DNA of 64,000 nucleotides, taken from contig OX326956.1 in assembly GCA_946800325.1 (NCBI GenBank), positions 25,704,356 through 25,768,355 of the forward strand. Reading direction: 5' to 3'. The position numbers and the translations under genes are program-made. Shown one piece after another: positions 29,201 to 41,544 of this stretch; positions within the stretch are counted from its first letter, which is position 1; each line of letters starts with the position of its first letter. Below the pieces are notes generated by a model that saw nothing but the letters and a program-made list of their open reading frames with translations, ran no database searches and was not told where the DNA came from. This stretch comes from Luzula sylvatica (lineage: Eukaryota > Streptophyta > Magnoliopsida > Poales > Juncaceae).

Positions 29201-32200
29201 AGTTATTTGGGCTCCTCCGAGAGTTATAAGATTGTTGTCAATCGAAAAACAAACTTTCTCTGTGTTTGTAAAATTTTGTGAAAAGTTACGTAGTGAAAGA
29301 TACGCTACAAACGATCTAAAAAAACGTTATTTGAACTCTTCAAAACGTAAATATATTGCAATGAATCGAATTGAAATTTTTCGTATGTAAAATTTGGTGC
29401 AAAATTACGTAGTAAAAGATTCGATCCAAACCATCTCAATAACAAGTTATTTGGGCTCCTCATAGAGTTATAAGATTGTTTTGAATCGAAAAACAAACTT
29501 TCTTAGTGTTTGTAAAATTTGGTGAAATGTTGCGTTGTGAAAGATACGATACAAACGATATAAAAACACGTTATTTGAACTCTTCAAAATGTAAAACGAT
29601 TGCTATGAATCGAATTGAAAATTTTCTTAGTGTTTGTACAATTTGGTGCAAAATTATGTAGTAAAAGATTCGATCCGAACCATCTAAAAAACAAAGTTAT
29701 TTGGGCTCCTCAGAGAGTTATAAGATTGTTATGAATCGAAAAACAAACTTTCTTAGTGTTTGTAAAATTTCATGAAAAGTTGCGTCATGAAAGATACGAT
29801 ACAAACTATCGAAAAACACGTTATTTGAACTCCTCAAAACGTAAATATATTGCTATGAATGGAATTCAAATTTTTCGTATGTAAAATTTGGTGCAAAATT
29901 ACGTAGTAAAAGATTTGATCCAAAACATCTCAAAAACAAGTTATTTGAACTCCTCAAAACGTAAAAAGATTGCTATGAATCGAATTCAAAACTTTCTTAG
30001 GGTTTGTACAATTTGGTGCAAAATTACGTAGTTAAAGATTCGATCCAAATCATCTCAAAAACAAGTCATTTGGGCTCCTCAGAGAGTTATAAGATTGTTA
30101 TGAATCGAAAAACAAACTTTCTTAGTGTTTGTAAAATCTGGTGAAATATTACGTAGTGAAAGATACGATACAAACGATCCAAAAACACGTTATTTGAACT
30201 CTTCAAGGCGTAAAACGATTGCTATGAATCGAATTGAAAACTTTCTTAGTGTTTGTACAATTTCGGGAAAAGTTACATAGTAAAACATTCGATCCAAACC
30301 ATCTCAAAATTACATTATTTGGGATCCTCATACTGTTATAACTTAGTGTTTGAAAACGTAAAAAGACTGCTATGAATCGAATTGAAATGTTTCTTAGTGT
30401 TTGTACAGTTTGGTGCAAAATTACATAGTAAAAGATTCCATCAAAACCATCTCAAAAACAAGTTATTTGGGCTCCTCAGAGAGTTATAAGATTGTTATGA
30501 ATCGAAAAACAAACTTTCTTAGTTAAAAGATTGCTATCAATCGAATTGAAGACTTTCTTAGTGTTTGTAAAATTTGGTGCAAAATTACGTAGTAAAACAT
30601 TCCATCCAAATCATCTCAAAAACACGTTATTTGGGCTCCTCATAGCGTTATACGAATGGTATGAATAGAAAAATAAACTTTTTTAGTGTGTATAAAATTT
30701 GGTGAAAAGTTACGTCGTGAAAGATACGATACAAACGATCTAAAAACACGTTATTTGAACTCATCAAAACGTAAAAAGATTTGCAATGAATCGAACTGAA
30801 AACTTTCTTAGTGTTTGTACAATTTGGTGCAAAATTACGTAGTAAAAGATTCGATCCAAACCATCTCAAAAACAAGTTATTTGGGCTCGTCAGAGAGTTA
30901 TAAGGTTGTTATGAATCGAAAAACAAACTTTCTTAGTGTTTGTAAAATTTGGTGATATATTACGTAGTGAAATATACGATACAAACGATCCAAAAACACG
31001 TTGTTTGAACTCATCAAAACATAAAACGATTGCTATGAATCGAATTGAAAACTTTCTTAGTGTTTGTACAATTTGGTGAAAAGTTACGTAGTAAAACATT
31101 CGATCCAAACCATCTCAAAAACACATTATTTGGGCTCCTCATACCGTTATAAGAATGGTATGAATCGAAAATATACTTTCTTAGTGTTTGTAAAATTTCG
31201 TGAAAAGTTACGTAGTGAAAGATACGATTCAAACGATCCAAAAACGCGTTATTTGAACTCCTCAAAACGTAAAAAGACTGCTATGAATCGAATTGAAATG
31301 TTTCTTAGTGTTTGTACAATTTGGTGAAAAATTACGTAGTAAAAGATTCGATCCAAACCATCTAAAGAAGAAGTTATTTCGGCTCCTTAGAGAGTTATAA
31401 GATTGTTATGAATCGAAAAACAAACTTTCTTAGTGTTTGTAAAATTTGGTGAAAAGTTACGTAGTGAAAGATACGATACAAACGATCTAAAAACACGTTA
31501 TTTGAACTCCTCAATACGTAAAATGATTGCTACGAATCGAATTGAAAACTTACTTAGTGTTTGTACAATTTGGTGCAAAATTACGAAGTAAAAGATTCGA
31601 TCCAAACCATCTCAAAAACAAGTTGTTTGGGCTCCTCGGAGAGTTATAAGATTGTTATGAATCGAAAAACAAACTTTCATAGTGTTTGTGAAATTTGGTG
31701 AAAAGTTACGTAGTGAAAGATACGATACAAACGATCTGAAAACACGTTATTTGCACTCCTCAAAACGTAAAAAGATTGCTATGAATCGAATTGATAACTT
31801 TCTTAGTTCTTGTAAAATTTGGATCAAAATTACGTAGGAATAGATTCGATCCAAACCATCTCAAAAACAAGTTATTTGGGCTCCTCGGAGAGTTATAAGA
31901 TTGTTATGAATCGAAAAACAAACTTTCTTTGTATTTGTAAAATTTGCTGAAATGTTACGTAGTGAAAGATACGATACAAACGATCTAAAAACACGTTATT
32001 TGAACTCCTCAAAACGTAAAAAGACTGGTATGAATCGAATTGAAATATTTCTTAGTGTTTGTACAATTTGGTGCAAAATTACGTAGTAAAAGATTCCATC
32101 CAAACCATCTCAAAATCAATTTATTTGGGCTCCTCAGAGAGTTATAAGATTGTCATGAATCGAAAAACAAACTTTCTTAGTGTTTGTGAAATTTGGTGAA

Positions 32201-35200
32201 AAGTTACGTAGTGAAAGATATGATACAAACAATCTAAAAACACGTTATTTGAACTCCCCAAAACGTAAAAAGACTATTATGAATCGAATTGAAATGTTTC
32301 TTAGTGTTTGTACAATTTGGTGCAAAATTACGTTATAAAAGATTCGATCCAAACCATCTAAAAAACAAGTTATTTGGGCTCCTCAGAGATTTATAAGATT
32401 GTTATGAATAGAAAAACAAACTTTCTTAGTGTTCGTAAAATTTTATGAAATATTACGTATTGAAAGATACGGTACAAACGATCTTAAAACACGTTATTTG
32501 AACTCCTCATAATGTAAAAAGATTGCAATGAATCGAATTGAAAACTTTCATAGTTTTTGTACAATTTGGTGAAAAATTACGTAGTAAAACATTCGATCCA
32601 AATCATCTCAAAAACACGTTATTGGGCTCCTCATAGCGTTATAAGAATGGTATGAATCGAAAAACAAACTTTCTTAGTGTTTGTGAAATTTGGTGAAAAG
32701 TTACGTAGTAAAAGATACGATACAAACGATCTAAAAACACGTTATTTGAACTCCTTAAAACGTAAAAAGTTTGCTTTGAATCGAATTGAAAACTGTCTTA
32801 GTGTTTGTACAATTTTGTGCAAAATTACGTAGTAAAAGATTCGATCCAAACCATCTCAAAAACAAGTTATTTGTAAAAAGATTTGTAAAATTTGGTGAAT
32901 CGAAAAACAAATTTTCCTAGTGTTTGTAAAATATGGTGAAAAATTACGTAGTAAAAGATACGATACAAACGATCTAAAAACACGTCATTTGAACTCCTCA
33001 AAACGTAAAATGATTTCTATGAATCGAATTGAAAACTGTCTTAGTGTTTGTACAATTTTGTGCAAAATTACGTAGTAAAAGATTCGATCCAAACCATCTC
33101 AAAAACAAGTTATTTGGGTTCCTCAGAGAGTTATAAGATTGTTATGAATCAAAAAACAAACTTTCTTAGTATTTGTAAAATTTGGTGAAATATTACGTAG
33201 CGAAAGATACGATACAAACGATCCAAAAACACGTTATTTTAACTCTTCAAAACGTAAAACGATTGCTATGAATCGAATTGAAAACTTTCTTAGTGTTTGT
33301 ACAATTTGGTGAAAAGTTACGTAGTAAAATATTCGATCCAAACCATCTAAAAAACACGTTATTTGGGCTCCTCATACCGTTATAAGAATGGTATGAATCG
33401 AAAAACAAACTTTCTAAGTGTTTGTAAAATTTCGTGAAAACTTACGTAGTGAAAGATACGATACAAACAATCTAAAAACACGTTATTTGAACTCCTCAAA
33501 ACGTAAAAATATTGCTATGAATCGAATTGAAAACTTTCTCAGTGTTTGTACAATTTTGTGTAAAATTACGTAGTAAAAGATTCAATCCAAACCATCTCAA
33601 AAACAAGTTATTTGGGTTCCTCAGAGAGTTATAAGATTGTTACGAATCGAAAACCAAACTTTCGTAGTGTTTGTAAAATTTGGTGAAATATTACGTAATG
33701 AAAGATACGATACAAATGATCCAAAAACACGTTATTTTAAATCTTCAAAACGTAAAACGATTGCTATGAATCGAATTGAAAACTTTTTTAGTGTTTGTAC
33801 AATTTGGTGAAAAGTTACGTAGTAAAACATTCGATCCAAACCATCTAAAAAACACATTATTTGGGCTCCTCACACCGTTATAAGAATGGTATTAATCGAA
33901 AAACAAACTTTCTTAGTGTTTATAAAATTTGGTGAAAAGTTACGTAGTGAAAGATACGATACAAACGATCTAAAAACACGTTATTTGAACTCCTCAAAAC
34001 GTAAAAATATTGCTATGAATCGAATTGAAAACATTCTTAGTGTTTCTACAATTTTGTGCAAAATTACGTAGTTAAAGATTCGATCCAAACCATCTCAAAT
34101 CCAAGTTATTTGGGCTCCTCAGAGAGTTATAAGATTGTTATGAATCGAAAAATAAACTTTCCTAGTATTTGTAAAATTTGGTGAAAAGTTACGTAGTAAA
34201 AGATTCGATACAAACGATCTAAAAACACGTTATTTGAACTCCTCAAAACGTAAAAAGATTGTTATGAATCGAATTGAAAACTGTCTTAGTGTTTGTACAA
34301 TTTTGTGCAAAATTACGTAGGAAAAGATTCGATCCAAACCATCTCAAAAACAAGTTATTTGGGTTCCTCAGAGAGTTATAAGATTTTTATGAATCGAAAA
34401 ACAAAATTTCTTAGTGTTTGTAAAATTTGGTGAAATATTACGTAGTGAAATATACGATACAAACGATCCAAAAACATGTTATTTTAACTCTTCAAAACGT
34501 AAAACGATTGCTATGAATCAAATTGAAAGCTTTCTTACTGTTTGTACAATTTGGTGAAAAGTTACGTAGTAAAACATTCGATCCAAACCATCTCAAAAAC
34601 ACGTTATTTGGGCTCCTCATACCGTTATAAGAATGGTTTGAATCGAAAAACAAACTTTCTTAGTGTTTGTAAATTTGGTGAAAAGTTTAGTAGTGAAAGA
34701 TACGATACAAACGATCTAAAAACGTTATTTGAACTCCTCAAAACGTAAAAATGTTGCTATGAATAGAATTGAAAACTTTCTTAGCGTTTGTACAATTTTG
34801 TGCAAAATTACATAGTAAAAGATTCGATCGAAACCATCTAAAAATCTAGTTATTTGGGCTCCTCAAAGAGTTATAAGATTGTTATGAATCGAAAAACAAA
34901 ATTTCTTAGTGTTTGTAAAATTTGGTGAAATGTTATGTAGTAAAAGATATGATACAAATGATCTAAAAATACGTTATTTGAACTCCTCAAAGTGTAAAAA
35001 GATTTGTATGAATCGAAAAAAAACTTTTTAATGTTTGTACAATTTGGTGAAATATTATGTAGTAAAAGATACGATAGAAATAATCGAAAAACACGTTATT
35101 TGAACTCCTCAAAACGTAAAAAGTTTGCTACCAATCGAAAAGAAAAGTTTCTTAGTGTTTGTACAATTTGGTGAAAAATTACGTAGTAAAATATTCGATC

Positions 35201-35637
35201 CCAAACATCTCAAAACACATTATTTGGACTCCTCAGAGAGTTGAAATATTGTTATGAATCGAAAAACAAAATTTCTTGGTGTTTGTAAAATTTGGTAAAA
35301 AGTTATGTAGTAATAGATACGGTACAAATGATTTAAAATCATATTATTTGAACTCCTCAAACCGTAAAAAGATTGCTATGAATCGAAAAGAAAAACTTTC
35401 TTAGTGTTTGTAAAATTTGGTGAAAAGTTATGTAATAAAAGATACTATACTAATGGTCTAAAAACGCGTTATTTGAACTCCTCAAAGCATAAAAAGATTG
35501 TTATGAATCGAAAAGAAAAATTTCTTAGTGTTTGTACAATTTGGTGAAAAGTTACGGAGTAAATGATTCGGTCCGAACCATCTAAAAACACGTTATTTTG
35601 GCTCCTCAAAGCGTTAAAAGATTGTTATTAATCGAAA
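26266..35637. repeat. Divergent outer satellite monomers at the array edge
   Basis: These are the same A/B monomers, but without the 8 kb register and with many substitutions and indels. Shortened units occur near 26300, 29390, 29880, 30340 and 32870. Some stretches still resemble the inner array: 28381-29000 is close to 22090-22700. Decay becomes marked after about 34800. The last recognisable unit ends at about 35637. A homogenised core with a decayed rim is the usual pattern at satellite edges. Confidence 0.85.
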
Positions 35638-35657
35638 AAATTGAAATTTTGAAAAAA

Positions 35658-36060
35658 TTGAAATTTGATTGTGTTAGTCTTGAATATGAGATTATTTTGA
35701 GAAAAACATGAAAATTTAGTATTTTGCTAATGTTATAATTCAACTGTGGCATTTTTAGAAAAATAAGATAACTAATCATTTTTTGAAGTAATAGACTTGG
35801 TTTTTGGTATTTTTGCAAAATCTCGAAAAAAAAATTGAAATTTGCATGTGTTGGTCTTTAATTTTGGAGTTTTTTAAGAAAAACATGAAATTTTTGGAAT
35901 TTTTTGTTCTTAGAGTTCAATTTTGGATTTTTTAGAAAATAACATAATTGATTTTTTTTCTAGGTTGTTACACTTAACTTTTAATTTTTTGCAAAAAAAA
36001 ACTGAAAAATATATTAAATTTGCATGTGCTATCTTTCGTCAGATGGTCCGAGGAAAGAGA
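35658..36060. repeat. Second tandem repeat, ~178 bp period, next to the satellite edge
   Basis: Units start with TTGAAATTTG or TTAAATTTGCATGTG at 35658, 35835 and 36014, giving spacings of 177 and 179 bp. Shared blocks include GAAAAACATGAAA and TTTTTAGAAAA. The third unit decays after about 36060. It is unrelated to the 125 bp satellite apart from AT richness. The third unit carries the imperfect palindrome CTTTCGTCAG...GAGGAAAG at 36033-36057. Confidence 0.65.
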
Positions 36061-37018
36061 TGGTTTTGTAATTTTGAAAAAAAAAAATGTTGTTATCCTT
36101 ACATATTGGGCTTTTTGAGAAAACTGTGTGTCAAAAATAATCGAGTATATAAGAATTTATGATATATTTTTACATTCATAGCTAGTTTCTACTCTTCTTG
36201 ATGAAAAGGACAGGAATTAAATTAGGACATGAGAAAGAAAGGTGAAGAACGAGTGAGAGTGACAGGGGCAGTTGGACCGAATCGGAGTGAGGGAAATGAC
36301 AAATGCAAATGTTCGAGGTTGGATTCTGATGACGTCCTACTCACAGGTCACAAGAATATGGTTTGTGCGTGCGCCCAGCCCACGCCGTATTTTCCTGCCA
36401 TCCAAATTTTCTCAGCAGTGTAGCCACGAAAAATCAGAGACAGCATTGGTGGGGGTCGGAGTGGGGGGAGAGATATTCTTTGCTTAAAAGAGAAGGAAAC
36501 TACAGACACTTTGTCCCTACAACCACATTGACTTCACAGAGTTGAATTTCATTTGAAATTCTTATTCTGGATGGCCTACATATATGAACACTAGTGTCCC
36601 ACGTACATCTAATCATGATTTCACTCTCCAAACTACTGTAGAAAAACATGATACAAAATTTGTTCAAAATAATTCGGGGAATTTGACAAAAAAAAGTCAA
36701 GATCATTTAACCGGTGAGTAAGGCTGAGAAATATAGAAAGATATATATGATCCAAAAGCAAAGATTTATGATAACTCAAGTTTTGGAGACATTATAATCA
36801 GTGAGAAATCAGAAACGTGACTCGTTGATGGCTGCTGTGTTCCCTGTTGGAATAGCCGACGAATATTTGATGGGGAGATTTTTCAAAGATCATGATGAGA
36901 ATGGAATTTTTCAGTGGGATGCTTGCCTTTGTCTATTAACAATCTTCTCATGATTCTAATTGAAAACGAAACTTCTGTGGTTGTATGCATGTCATGGATG
37001 TTAAAATGGCTAGGGGTA
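36061..37018. other. Intergenic stretch, no gene supported
   Basis: This stretch is less AT-rich than its surroundings, especially 36230-36500, and holds several short overlapping open frames on both strands (60-70 codons) with no recognisable domain. A 41-codon frame at 36828-36953 has ordinary-looking amino-acid composition but no family I recognise. None is called as a gene. Confidence 0.5.
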
Positions 37019-37041
37019 GGGGGGGGGGGGGGGGGGGGGGG
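37019..37041. repeat. Poly-G run of 23 bases
   Basis: There are 23 consecutive G residues on the + strand. Such long G homopolymers are rare in plant DNA and are error-prone in sequencing, so the length is uncertain. Confidence 0.95.
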
Positions 37042-37139
37042 AGTGTAAAATTAAAATGGGTTAATTAATGGGGGTTATATATTTAGTCCCCAAAACTTAG
37101 TAAGTCATCCTTGATGAGTTGGAAAGAGGGATTAAGAGG

Positions 37140-37313
37140 GTTGATAAGTATTATTAATTGATTCAGTTAGCAATTTTAATTAATCGTTTAATTAAATTAA
37201 CACGTTAATTAACATGTACTAATATTAACATATTAAAATTATTAATATGTCAATTAAACATGTTAATTAATAATTAATTAGGTTAATTGATAATACTAAT
37301 CAATCAATTTTAT
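37140..37313. mobile_element. Small AT-rich inverted-repeat (MITE-like) element
   Basis: The left end, GATAAGTATTATTAATT near 37143, is matched by the reverse complement of the right end (GATTAGTATTATCAATT, near 37287-37304). The interior is TTAATTAA-rich and largely self-complementary. No target duplication was established, so the family is open. From 37314 to 38379 I see only AT-rich DNA with no gene. Confidence 0.4.
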
Positions 37314-38379
37314 TCTTTTTTGCCATCTCATCAATGGTGTTGGAATAAGTTTGGGAGGCCAAGTATATTTAGCCTAATTAATGATATATTGGATTTTCTA
37401 GATAGGGTAAGAAGAAACAATAATATATACTTGGAAAAAAAAAATTGAGAATAAATTGAAGACTAATGTCATGGCCACTCCCCACTTCCCTCCCATCTTC
37501 ATTCATGGATAAATGACATGTGAGTCTCACATGTATGATTTTTTTATAAAGTGATGTAGGTCCCACATGTCAAAGATTCTAGAAAGTGATTTTGGGAGTG
37601 GTTTAGAAAGTGATTCCAGCACCCCTCTAAATTGAAAAGGCCTCAGTGATTTTTCATCTATTGATGTGAATGAATTTGAATTCATAATCTTCCACATCAT
37701 TTAATGGTCCCATTTGTTAAAATTATATTATATACTTCAAATTATATTATATAATATACTAAATTACTAATTATCAATGTTATTACTTAAAACAATTTTA
37801 TGTCTATAAACATGCAGGAAGCCTATATTAAACACCAATTTTAGTGTGCATACATTCAAATTACTCCCGTCAAGTTAAGAAGAATATTATTATTTTTTAT
37901 CGTCATAAAAAAAATTAAAATTAAAATCACAACATATAATTTATTATGTTATTTACTTAAACATTTGAATTATTAGTTCATTACAATATTATTATATTTT
38001 AGATCGCTAATTTTTAAAATCCGCTCATGTTGAAACTAGGCTAACATGGACATCAAAATAAACAAGTTCTCAAGAAGTACGATAAACATAATATTTGTCA
38101 AAGATTCGTTAGTTTTTTCAAAAGATAAGAGATATAAAAAAGAAGAAATTCCAAGATAATAATTTAACTTGGTGCATCGCGATAAAAATAACTCCTTGGA
38201 TTTCTCAATTGTATGAATAATGATAGAGCACTATGAAGTATTTGTTTTTCTAAAACATATAGAAATATATTAGGGACATTATAAAAGTTCAAATTATTAT
38301 TTTATAATATGTATTTACATTTCTTGATAAATAAAATATAGATTTTCTTGTTAATTTATTTTATTTTAAAATTGCAATG

Positions 38380-38537
38380 GTTCTTATTCGGTTCAACCGA
38401 ATAAATCGAATAACAGTTCGGTTTATTCGGTTCGGTTCTTAATCGGTTCAAAAGTTAATGGTTCGGTTCGGTTCGATTTAAGTCGGTTTGGTCTTATTCG
38501 GTTTGGTTTGAATCGAACCGGCCGAATGAACACACCT
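38380..38537. mobile_element. CGGTT-rich hAT-like element end
   Basis: Degenerate repeats of TTCGGTT / CGAATAA end at CCGAATGAACACACCTG. Read on the minus strand this is CAGGTGTGTTCATTCGG, a form typical of plant hAT-like termini. No matching left terminus is visible, so the element is probably truncated. From 38538 to 39012 no gene is seen. Confidence 0.45.
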
Positions 38538-39012
38538 GCATATTATGCACTATTCCTTGTATTTTGGAATATCAAAAAAAAAGGAATATATGAAACCACA
38601 CAAAAGTGTGATAAAAGTCACCGATGGAGTCAGCGGGTTCAGTGTATTAATGGTTAATCCGGCTAGAAAATTAATTTTAATTAAATATGACATGTACGAA
38701 CCAATTAACAAAAAAAAAATTAACAAAAAAAATTTATTTTAATTAAGATTATGATAAGTACGGACCGATTAACACATATTTAATGATGTCATCGAGAATG
38801 TATATCCCACTAAAATGAAGAAGAACATAATTTCCCAAAAAAAAAATATTTGACCGGCTATCAATTTTGAGGTTGAAATGCATTACATTTCAAAATCAAA
38901 CAATCAATTTTTCACAATACATGTCCCTCAAAATACATTCCCTCAAAATACCTCAAATCAAACGCTGCCCAGCGTTTACCATCATTTTCAGAAGTGAAAG
39001 GAACAATATAAA

Positions 39013-39717
39013 TAGAGATGCCAAAATCTGATCCGACCCGAAAGATGACCCGATCCGTCCGAATTCGAACCCGACCCGATCCAAAAAATGTTCAAAAGTC
39101 AACAACCCAAAACCGAAACCGAAACCGATCGACCCCGAACCCGAACTGGAACCGAAACCGAATGACAGGGATCCGAAATGGACCCGAAACCCGAACGATC
39201 CAAATCCGAAATCAACCCGAAACCCGAACGACCTGAAACCCGAACTTACCCGAAACCCGAATATCCAAAACTCACAACCCGAATTATCCGAAACTCACGA
39301 CCGAATGACCCAAAATTCACGACTCGAATGACCCGAAACTCCCAAACGAATGATCTTAAAACACGGATGAAATATTTATTTATATGTGTTACTGCTAAAA
39401 TGTCTCGGAATCCGAGTAACTCGAAGACCAAGCATCACGGAATCCAATTGACACGAAATTCAGATGATCCGAAACAGACATAATATAAATCCCGAATGAT
39501 TCGAAAATTAAATTTTCGAAAAATCAAATGACCATTTTTCGAAACCCGAATAACCCGAAAACCGAAACGATCCAGAACCGAATGAGCCGAAAATCGAAAC
39601 GTCCCAGAACAGCGACCTGAACCCGAATAACCCGAAACTCGACCGACTCGTGACCTGAACGACCCGATGACCCGAACCCGAAATGACCCGACCCGACCCG
39701 TCCGATTGCCATCTCTA
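39013..39717. mobile_element. Non-autonomous hAT-like element with CCCGAA-rich body
   Basis: The ends are TAGAGATGCCAA (left) and, on the minus strand at the right, TAGAGATGGCAA: 11 of 12 bases match as terminal inverted repeats. The flanking octamers AATATAAA and AATATATG agree at 6 of 8 bases, consistent with an old 8 bp hAT target duplication. The body is a degenerate minisatellite of CCCGAA/ACCCGAAC that is self-complementary with the opposite half. Open frames in it (arginine/proline/asparagine-rich on one strand, glycine/arginine-rich on the other) are by-products of the repeat. Confidence 0.65.
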
Positions 39718-40099
39718 AATATATGCACGTAAATATTGTTTCGCCACGTCACTGGGACATCTTTAATCATATAATACTTAATAAAGTCATTCGAAAATTA
39801 TACATTATATCATATTAAGTAAATAAAATGATAAAAATCTTTCATATCAAAATTTAACGGCAAAAAGTGTCTTATTGATCAAGCTATTTTTTTAAAGGAT
39901 CGACTAATTCATTCCATGAGTATCTACTACAACACACCATCATTAGAAACACGAGACGTGACGATTTTACTTTTTTAATTTTAACCGCATTTGTTCAATG
40001 TTAACTGTATTTGTGCACTCCAAACGCACGCTGCAAACAAAGTATAAATTGACATACAAAAGAAATAAACCTAGCCGGCTCGCGTAAAAAAAATTACCT

Positions 40100-40375
40100 T
40101 AAAAAGTATATCATAAATACATAAAAAATATATTGTACATATAAAAAAATATAACATAACATGTATTGTATTTGATAAAAGGTATGTCATACGTATAAAA
40201 TGTATATGATACATCTAAAACGGTATAACATACAAATATATCATATATGTGAAAAAGATATAACATGTATTGTATTTAAAAATGGTATATCATACATTTA
40301 AAATATATAAAATACATCAAAAAAGGTATAACATATAAATATATATCAGTCATCTAAATAAGGTATACAACTTTG
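40100..40375. repeat. Degenerate AT-rich tandem repeat, ~105 bp
   Basis: Blocks such as ACATGTATTGTATTT (40159 and 40263) and GGTATAACATA recur about 105 bp apart over roughly two and a half units. No gene is present from 39718 to 40100. Confidence 0.4.
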
Positions 40376-40534
40376 ATGAGAGACGATGTGCATTTTGGAG
40401 TGCGGCGGAATACAAAAAATTCGGTAAAAAAATAGAAAAGTTGAGTGACACGTGTCTCTCTCCTATTGATGGTGTGCAGAGGAGAGTGGATACCCCTGGA
40501 GTGCACAATCTTTTTTCTTTTTTAAAACTTGGCC

Positions 40535-40565
<31 letters not shown>

Positions 40566-40588
40566 AATAATAATAATAATAATAATTA
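40535..40588. repeat. Compound microsatellite (TGA)n-(TAA)n
   Basis: About ten TGA/GAT triplets pass directly into about eight TAA/AAT triplets. A short isoleucine-run frame on the minus strand here is a by-product. From 40589 to 41540 I see only AT-rich intergenic DNA. Confidence 0.9.
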
Positions 40589-41544
40589 ATGCATGATTTA
40601 TAAGTCTGATTAAGTATTTGTGTTTCGATAGGTGAATTCTCATTTATTTATTTATTTTAAAATTACACATTAAAAGAAATATTTTATTTCATATGAACTA
40701 TCAAATTCATAATTTTTAAAAATATTAATATATATTTCATAAGATTATACAATAATTTGTTAGTGCTTAATATATTTCCTCTCGTACATTCAATTATTAT
40801 ATTTTTTCATGTAATTTAATGTGAAATGACAACTAATTAAATATAATCGGACCAATGCAATTGTACTGAATAATAATAATAATATAAACGAGTCATTAAT
40901 ATAAAACATATGTGATTTTTTTTTAATTCTCAAATTAAATACAAAATAATAATACGAAGCAATATTAGTTTTATATATAAAAAAATCAATTACCGATACA
41001 TGAATTAAATTTTTGTCGCGTATCATAATTTAAAATAATATCCTATTCGAATCGTTATATTTATATTAGGTAACAATTCAAATTCGAAATAATAACGATG
41101 ACATGCCCTTGAATGTTCAAAAGATGAATGCAAAATTCCAATTTAATTGTGAAGAAAGAAATTTCATCATTTTTTTCTCAGAAAAAGATCACACAAAGGT
41201 AGAGGAAAGAAAAACGTGTCTAACAATGTCTTATTTTCACAACTTGTCAAATATGTATGCAAATATAATGAAGTGCTCTTTTAATAAATCACTATCACAA
41301 TAATATATAACTAATTAGAAGTTTATAATGTCCCCGAAATTTACCCTTGGTTTTCTACAACTACGGATTATTTTATTTAGAGAAATAATTTTGCACTTCA
41401 CTAAAATTCACTTCAATTTGACGCTCGTTGCTCACTGCCTGAAGAATTTACTTTGGATGCACTCCAGAATTGCTCACTGTCCGGTGTCTGATACCTTCTC
41501 GTCCAACGTTAGTCGTACCCTTTCTTATATTTTTTTTAAATTTG

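Larger units (their letters stand above)
1..35637. repeat. Satellite DNA array, ~125 bp monomer / ~250 bp dimer
   Basis: About 285 head-to-tail copies of a ~125 bp AT-rich unit fill this stretch. Units begin at GTTTGTACAATTT or GTTTGTAAAATTT and end at CTTTCTTAGT. At positions 1, 126 and 251 the phase is exact, giving 125 bp monomers and a 250 bp dimer. Type A has ACGTAGTAAAACATTCGATC and GGGCTCCTC; type B has ACGTAGTGAAAGATACGATA and GAACTCCTC. A units have two sub-variants (CATACCGTTATAAGAATGG or CAGAGAGTTATAAGATTG) that often alternate, giving a ~500 bp tetramer. No unit encodes a protein: frames rarely exceed 100 codons and shift with the period. The array runs off the left edge of the window. 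Its family is not recognised; a centromeric, pericentromeric or other heterochromatic block is an inference. Confidence 0.97.

Noticed and set aside
1..35637. CENP-B-box-like match (ATTCGATCCA) in A-type monomers
   Set aside because: Only the first half of the mammalian motif is matched, the CGGG part is missing, and plants are not known to use this box.
1..35637. CRISPR-like array of regularly spaced repeats
   Set aside because: Repeat and 'spacer' are both conserved monomer sequence, there are no cas genes, and the context is a plant nuclear genome.
344..35818. Dozens of 60-99 codon open frames on both strands within the satellite
   Set aside because: They repeat with the satellite period and its higher-order offsets, have no recognisable domain, and the 125/250 bp period shifts frame from unit to unit. 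They are by-products of the repeat.
36229..36545. Short overlapping frames in the less AT-rich stretch after the satellite
   Set aside because: Three overlapping frames of 60-71 codons, none with a domain, splice signals or plausible partner exons.
39018..39770. Open frames of 60-111 codons in the CCCGAA-rich region
   Set aside because: Low-complexity translations of a minisatellite inside a hAT-like element; both strands are open for the same reason.
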